Positions 6,208 through 9,991 of a stretch of 9,991 nt of DNA are shown one piece after another. The stretch's first letter is position 1. Each line of letters begins with the position of its first letter. The notes under the pieces are model-generated. The model had not been told where the DNA came from. It worked only from the letters and a program-made list of their open reading frames with translations, and did not search any database. The DNA lies in the NCBI GenBank assembly GCA_002448975.1, contig DKBO01000143.1, positions 56,495-66,485 on the forward strand, written 5' to 3'. Source of the stretch: Nitrospiraceae bacterium UBA6898. Its GTDB lineage: Bacteria; Nitrospirota; Thermodesulfovibrionia; Thermodesulfovibrionales; UBA6898. A program made the translations under genes and the position numbers.

Positions 6208-7276
6208 CCCGTCTCCTTTCCAGCAGGTCAACAAACGCCTCAAGCCGGGTTATTATATTCGCCTCGGACACATGCTCGTCAAATGTCAGGGAAAGCACGG
6301 GGTAGTCCCTGTCCTTGCTGATCCGGGTGACGATGGTCGATGCAACAAGTTCCGGCATGCAGGTGAACGGCATGATATGGAGTACGCCGTCCACGCCTTT
6401 TTTCTGGAAGAGCAGGGTTTTGCCCACGGTCTCCATGCTCTCCCCTCCGGCAGGATAGTTGAGGTAGCCCCGCGCGAGCTTTTTTGCATATCTGGTCTGA
6501 TTCCGCCGGAACGGTCTGAACCGGAAGCGGTCATTCAGCCAGTCGCTGAGCCAGACCCCGCGCCTGACCTCAACGCGCATCTCGCCGAGCTTCTTCTCGA
6601 CGTCGAGGTTGGCAAAGGGTTCGATCACCACAAAGATCTCGCCGAGCACACCGACGGTAACAGGGTTGAGGGTCTTATCAATGGGTATGGCCCTGAACAT
6701 CCTTTTTATCTCCGGCACGGTCCTGAAGAGCCTGGTGTAGGAGTCGGCAAGGTCGATCATCCGGATTGCCTCCTTCAGTATCAGATCCGTGTCACCGCGG
6801 TTGATCTCACGGGGCTTGTAATAGTGGTAGAGCGCTGTCGCCCTGTCAAGTGCCGCCATTCTCATCAGGATCAGGAAGAAGACGCGGTAACCGTCGAAGC
6901 GGTTCCTGATCCTGCTGATCTCGCGGATCGTATCGATCATATCAGAGAGCCTGTCAGGGTTGTCCGTGGTGGACATCCTGAACTGATACCCCAGTTCACG
7001 CAGGATCTGCTCCTGAATGATTCCGTAGTAACCGAATCTGCAGGGTCCGTATCCTCCGGGCATGAGGATGGCATTCGCACCGTTGTCGAGAGCCTCGATC
7101 ATGTTGCCGAGGTTTATTTTAAAGGGTAGGCAGGCGAACTCGGGAGAATGCTTCACGCCGAGGTTCAGGGTCTTGACTGTCGCCGCCGGAGGAGGTTGCA
7201 TGTCAACACCCTGCTGTCTGAGCACCCTGGTGTAGGCAGTGGAAAGAAGCCCCATGTGCGGGACCGTGAGCCTCAT
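6185..7276 (-). CDS. 2-hydroxyglutaryl-CoA dehydratase D-component-like protein
   Basis: This 363-residue protein resembles the HGD-D fold of 2-hydroxyacyl-CoA dehydratase subunits. It has exactly three cysteines, each in a conserved-looking motif: Cys49 in FACLPFKINLG, Cys79 in YGPCRFGYYG and Cys306 in PFTCMPE. This is the number expected for one [4Fe-4S] cluster with an open iron site. VGVLGEIFVVIEPFANLDVE (208-227) and LTFDEHVSEANIITRLEAF (330-348) are further family signatures. The ATG overlaps the DUF2229-like gene's stop by 4 bp (ATGA), and the 3' end overlaps the activase. The three-gene set therefore looks like one complex plus its activator. The substrate is not known, and a true dehydratase, a reductase or a double-cubane-type reductase are all possible for this superfamily. 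Confidence 0.87.
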   Translation of the reverse strand: MRLTVPHMGLLSTAYTRVLRQQGVDMQPPPAATVKTLNLGVKHSPEFACLPFKINLGNMIEALDNGANAILMPGGYGPCRFGYYGIIQEQILRELGYQFRMSTTDNPDRLSDMIDTIREISRIRNRFDGYRVFFLILMRMAALDRATALYHYYKPREINRGDTDLILKEAIRMIDLADSYTRLFRTVPEIKRMFRAIPIDKTLNPVTVGVLGEIFVVIEPFANLDVEKKLGEMRVEVRRGVWLSDWLNDRFRFRPFRRNQTRYAKKLARGYLNYPAGGESMETVGKTLLFQKKGVDGVLHIMPFTCMPELVASTIVTRISKDRDYPVLSLTFDEHVSEANIITRLEAFVDLLERRRDEGISRH

Positions 7277-8226
7277 GCCGTCACCTTTGCGATCATGTCG
7301 ATGAATGCCTCCAGTCGTGTCTGGACGCCGACATCGGAGGTATGCTCATCGAGGCTCAGGGACATGTAGGGCTTGTTCCTTTGGTTCAGCCTCTTCCTGA
7401 TAAGGTCGCCGGTAAAGGAGTCCGGGCCGCAGGTTGCGCTGCAGAGGTTGATGACACCGTCGATGCGGTCGTCCTTGAAGAAGACATGCGCCGCAGCAAC
7501 GACCTCCTTGCCCATATCCCAGTAGACCCACTTGGGAATGACCGCCATAGCCTCCCGTATCTCTGTTTCATCAGGCCTGAAAGACAGCGGGTTGGCCCCA
7601 AGTTTTCTTGTGAAATGGAAGAGGTTCTTCGAAAGATATCTGTCGAAGAGAAGGTAGGGGCGGCCTATGATGCCGATGTTCATCTTCCCTGAAAATCGCG
7701 GGACGACGGCCTCTTCTGCCAGGAGACGCTCAGACCGCCGGTGCTGCTCAGCCGGTACCTCGGTTGTATGGTCCATATGTTCCCTGTAGGCATCTGCTAC
7801 GCGTGAAGGAGTGAGGGAGAGCGATTCAGCAACAGGCCGGGTGAACTCATCAATCGCTTTATCACCGAACTGCTTGACATGGAACAAAGGATCAAGGACC
7901 CGGGGAAGGCTCGCAAAGCAGGCCCTTGTCATATCAGGGAGACCAATCATCTTCGGACACAAATAACTCTCCTGTTCCATGCTTACATGCCGCGGGATGA
8001 AGAGAAGGTCGACATGGTCCTTCAGGACAGCGACGTGGCCGAGGAAACTTTTCACCGGGAGGCAGAGGTCGCTGACCGTATGGCGTATGCCCTCCTTCAG
8101 AATGTCAGCAGTCGTTTCAGGAGAAGATATGGTCTCGCAGCCGAGGTCCTGGAAAAAGCGCTTCCAGGACTCAGCGTAGCTGTAGAACAGCAGACCCCGA
8201 GGGATGCCGATTCTGAGATGTTTCAT
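7273..8226 (-). CDS. DUF2229 / activase-related protein, second dehydratase-like subunit
   Basis: The 317-residue protein starts RIGIPRGLLFYSYAESWKRF, the opening typical of DUF2229, which in many Clostridia is a domain of a very large activase-dehydratase fusion. Cysteine motifs are DLCLPVKSFLGH (Cys55), SYLCPKMIGLPDM (Cys90) and NLCSATCGPDSFTG (Cys262, Cys266). The end LSLDEHTSDVGVQTRLEAF (290-308) mirrors the end of the next gene. The first motif CLPVK parallels CLPFK there, and the last Cys lies 27 residues before DEH in both. The two proteins thus look like paralogous subunits. ATG 8226 has a poor ribosome site, but an in-frame TAA lies 9 nt upstream, so no longer form is possible. It is the promoter-proximal gene of the operon. 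Confidence 0.85.
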   Translation of the reverse strand: MKHLRIGIPRGLLFYSYAESWKRFFQDLGCETISSPETTADILKEGIRHTVSDLCLPVKSFLGHVAVLKDHVDLLFIPRHVSMEQESYLCPKMIGLPDMTRACFASLPRVLDPLFHVKQFGDKAIDEFTRPVAESLSLTPSRVADAYREHMDHTTEVPAEQHRRSERLLAEEAVVPRFSGKMNIGIIGRPYLLFDRYLSKNLFHFTRKLGANPLSFRPDETEIREAMAVIPKWVYWDMGKEVVAAAHVFFKDDRIDGVINLCSATCGPDSFTGDLIRKRLNQRNKPYMSLSLDEHTSDVGVQTRLEAFIDMIAKVTA

Positions 8227-8407
8227 GCCAGAAAATTATGCATAACGTACTGATACAACGATATTTTTTACTAGCGTAATTGTAGATTATTTTGCCTTCT
8301 TTCTGCAAAGAAACATATCCTGAAAATAGTGCTTATGTTTTGGCAGGAAATGTGGTAATCTTAAAAAGCCAGCCCTTGGTGGCGTACGATGCCCAAAGCC
8401 CGAACGC
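8227..8407. other. Divergent intergenic region with short palindrome near the DUF2229 start
   Basis: This A+T-rich stretch must carry promoters for the minus-strand activase operon and the plus-strand unknown genes. A perfect 10-bp palindrome TTATGCATAA (8236-8245) lies 10 bp upstream of the DUF2229-like start codon. I found no pair of -35 and -10 elements good enough to call on either strand. Confidence 0.4.
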
Positions 8408-8986
8408 ATGAAAGAAATAAAAGAAATCATAGAAATTGGTAAAAAGCTTGATGAACTCACCTACGAGGTCTATAGCAATTTTGCAAAACGGGAGGATTTC
8501 GACCCCCGGCTTGTTGCCATGTGGGCGAGGATGGCTGACTGGAAAAAAAATCACATAAAGCATTGGAAAAAGATTTCAAAGACCTTTGTTTACAAGAATA
8601 TCCTCAAGAGAAAACCTCCTGACCTTGTGGCGACGGTCAAACAGCTGAAAAATATACAGGCTGAGCTTGTCGAATTTCTCCGGAGGCTGAGGAAAAAGAA
8701 GGTAACGCAGTCTGAGGCTGTATCCCAGACCGTGCTGAACGAGTTCTGCCTCATCTCGGACATCTTTCTGGAGATTTTCTACTCTTATAGCAGGTCTCTC
8801 GAAGACCCCTCAGCCGACATCGTGCTTGACTGCAAGTCCCACATGATAAACATGACCGAGACCCTTCAACCGTACCTCAGGCTCAACCCTCTTTTTTCTG
8901 CCCTCAAAAAGTCCATGGGGGAGATTGAGCATACCCATAACTTCCTGGTCCTAAATTACGGCAGAAAGAAAAAGGCTGTGGGATAG
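8408..8986 (+). CDS. Uncharacterised alpha-helical protein, possibly ferritin-like
   Basis: I do not recognise this 192-residue protein with certainty. It is almost entirely helical and lysine-rich, with no signal peptide or membrane segment. The first 55 residues, including LTYEVYSNFAK (Glu20) and MADWKKNHIKHWKKI (His49), resemble the first two helices of rubrerythrin or ferritin-like proteins, where a Glu and an ExxH pair bind iron. Here the ExxH Glu is replaced by Lys46, so a normal diiron site is doubtful. A second helix pair follows, with EFCLISDIFLEIFYSYSRS (112-130) and KSHMINMTETLQPYL (143-157). ATG 8408 is the first start candidate I found in the frame and has no clear Shine-Dalgarno, unlike the neighbouring operons. 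It is followed after 13 nt by another unknown gene on the same strand. The fold suggestion is weak inference. Confidence 0.7.
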   Translation: MKEIKEIIEIGKKLDELTYEVYSNFAKREDFDPRLVAMWARMADWKKNHIKHWKKISKTFVYKNILKRKPPDLVATVKQLKNIQAELVEFLRRLRKKKVTQSEAVSQTVLNEFCLISDIFLEIFYSYSRSLEDPSADIVLDCKSHMINMTETLQPYLRLNPLFSALKKSMGEIEHTHNFLVLNYGRKKKAVG

Positions 8987-8999
8987 GCGTTCCCGCAAC

Positions 9000-9473
9000 A
9001 TGGAAGCAAAGCTCAATATTGCCGGCATATTTTCATCAGAAGAGGAGCTTGCCGAAACTATTCGCAGCCGCAGGATCTGCTATGATACCGAGCCTTATTA
9101 CACAACGAAGAAAGGCCAGCTCCTCCAGATAGGATACCAGATCAATCTTTACGGAACGTTTCCGCAGGCGGACGGGAAGCCTTCTCCCGATGATCTCGAT
9201 TTCAGAAAGGTGCTGCGGGATGTGAGGAAGGTCGCTGAGGCGCTTTCCAATACCTGTGATCCCCTTCATATGTGCGAGTCTACCATAGAGGATTCGAACA
9301 CCGTCAGTTACTCCCATGACCGGAAGATGCGGCCCGACGTTACCGTGCATATCCCGGTGTTCGACCAGCAGAATTTCGGGCACCCGGTGGACCGGAATAT
9401 CGAAGAGACCATCGGCCTGGCAGGCAAGATCCTTGAGGCTGCAGGGGTGAGAAGGAAGCACTGGGAGGATTAG
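9000..9473 (+). CDS. Uncharacterised protein, 157 residues
   Basis: I do not recognise a family. The sequence looks like a real mixed alpha/beta protein. A start LNIAGIFSSEEELAETI is followed by a Tyr-rich strand region (DTEPYYTTKKGQLLQIGYQI, 29-48), a helix LDFRKVLRDVRKVAEALS (66-83), then TCDPLHMCEST with two Cys seven apart. A polar stretch with SHDRKMRPDVTVHIPVF and a C-terminal helix ETIGLAGKILEAAGVRRK complete it. There are no signal peptide or membrane helices. It lies 13 nt after the previous unknown gene on the same strand, so the two are probably co-transcribed and may act together. No good Shine-Dalgarno precedes ATG 9000. Its TAG stop overlaps the stop of the convergent methyltransferase gene. 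Confidence 0.7.
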   Translation: MEAKLNIAGIFSSEEELAETIRSRRICYDTEPYYTTKKGQLLQIGYQINLYGTFPQADGKPSPDDLDFRKVLRDVRKVAEALSNTCDPLHMCESTIEDSNTVSYSHDRKMRPDVTVHIPVFDQQNFGHPVDRNIEETIGLAGKILEAAGVRRKHWED

Positions 9474-9991
9474 CAGAGCGGCTTGATTGCCCGGATATAC
9501 GCCGATACAACCATCTTTTCAACTCCCTCGCCGAATTTCCAGCTTCGTATCACTTCATCACTGTTCTGTTTGTCCGTGATCACGATATCGCAAAAGCCTG
9601 CCCCGGTGAGAATATCCATGAGTTCCTCCACGGGAACCGAGCCTGTTATTCAGCCGCTGTAAGCATGTTCATTGGAGAGGATCTCCTGGCTGAACTCACC
9701 TCGTTTCAGGATGTCTGATATGGCCAGTCTGCCGCCCGGCTTAAGGACCCTGAAGGAATCCCGGAACACGGCCTGCTTGTCGGCAGAGAGATTGATCACG
9801 CAGTTGGATATGATCACGTCCACGGAATTATCGGCAAGGGGGAGATGTTCGATCTCTCCATGCCTGAATTCAACATTTTTCACATTGAGCCTTGCAGCGT
9901 TCTCCTCTGCTTTCATCACCATAGCGGGAGTCATGTCAATGCCGATGATCCGGCCGGTGCTCCCCACCTTCATGGAGCAGAGTATGGCATC
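9470..9991 (-). CDS. arsM: Arsenite S-adenosylmethionine methyltransferase, predicted selenoprotein (partial, C-terminal 173 residues)
   Basis: The frame enters from the right edge and ends at TAA 9472-9470, passing through one TGA (9652-9650) predicted to encode selenocysteine. Visible are a SAM-fold strand and acidic loop (GRIIGIDMTPAMV), the ArsM motif ISNCVINL, the post-core VLKPGGRLAISDI, and the C-terminal end SWKFGEGVEKMVVSAYIRAIKP typical of bacterial ArsM. ArsM methylates As(III) using SAM and conserved cysteines. The TGA falls in the motif usually read SGCIAGA, here SG-U-ITGS. It lies exactly 50 residues after the Cys of SNCVINL, the same spacing as Cys174 and Cys224 of the Cyanidioschyzon enzyme, which hold arsenic. 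The 59 codons after TGA read as intact ArsM, so a simple early stop is unlikely. A SECIS-like hairpin follows. The alternative is a nonsense-mutated pseudogene. The N-terminal part lies outside the window. Confidence 0.88.
9621..9638 (-). promoter_or_regulatory. Predicted bacterial SECIS hairpin in arsM
   Basis: In the mRNA, 11 nt after the in-frame UGA, GGUUCC (9638-9633) pairs with GGAACU (9626-9621): five Watson-Crick pairs and one G-U. The 6-nt loop is CGUGGA. The loop begins 18 nt after the UGA and has G at its second position. This fits the general bacterial SECIS model (short stem, small loop with an early G, loop roughly 16-37 nt from UGA) and recalls the fdhF element of E. coli, also a hexaloop. 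SelB would bind this loop to deliver Sec-tRNA. Confidence 0.75.

Noticed and set aside
6137..7129. A 330-codon open frame on the plus strand, opposite the activase and D-component genes
   Set aside because: The minus-strand frames show clear protein families with catalytic motifs. The plus-strand frame has no recognisable fold and is a shadow of codon bias.
8292..8320. TTGCCT with a CATATC-like -10 upstream of the unknown plus-strand gene
   Set aside because: Both elements match consensus poorly and the distance to the start codon is long.

Overview
The window looks like a chromosomal piece from a Gram-negative, probably anaerobic or microaerophilic bacterium of medium G+C content. A LolA-type periplasmic carrier implies an outer membrane. 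The ATP-driven, oxygen-sensitive Fe-S activase module implies low-oxygen metabolism. An in-frame TGA at a key cysteine of an arsenite methyltransferase implies selenocysteine decoding. Nitrospirota or Desulfobacterota would fit, but this is inference from gene content only; no marker gene is present.

Layout, left to right. (1) 1-2310, minus strand: a tightly coupled operon (two 4-bp ATGA overlaps) of a LolA-like carrier, a complete beta-ketoacyl synthase (KS), and the N-terminal part of a second KS-like protein in which the catalytic Cys position is Asp. The pair resembles a KS plus chain-length-factor heterodimer, as in aryl-polyene and other type II polyketide or unusual fatty-acid clusters. 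The LolA-like gene has a good Shine-Dalgarno and a good signal peptide, but its start codon appears to be ATA. (2) 2311-2678: intergenic, with a sigma70-like promoter and an 18-bp perfect palindrome that probably serves as operator of the next gene. (3) 2679-5060, plus strand: a four-gene operon of a MarR-family repressor, a pirin, a double-CDGSH iron-sulfur protein and a YgiD/LigB-type extradiol dioxygenase. I read it as an autoregulated response to aromatic, quinone-type or electrophile stress. (4) 5263-8226, minus strand: a three-gene operon of a DUF2229-like protein, a 2-hydroxyglutaryl-CoA dehydratase D-like protein and the matching [4Fe-4S] ATPase activase. The first two look like paralogous subunits with matching cysteine motifs. 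The substrate is unknown. (5) 8408-9473, plus strand: two uncharacterised proteins, the first perhaps a degenerate ferritin-like helical bundle. (6) 9470-9991, minus strand, running off the window: an ArsM-like As(III) S-adenosylmethionine methyltransferase. Its reading frame contains TGA exactly where the arsenic-binding Cys (Cys224 of the Cyanidioschyzon enzyme) is expected, followed by a hairpin with the size, spacing and loop G of a bacterial SECIS. This selenoprotein prediction is the strongest finding in the window.

No tRNA, rRNA, CRISPR array, insertion sequence or integrase was seen.
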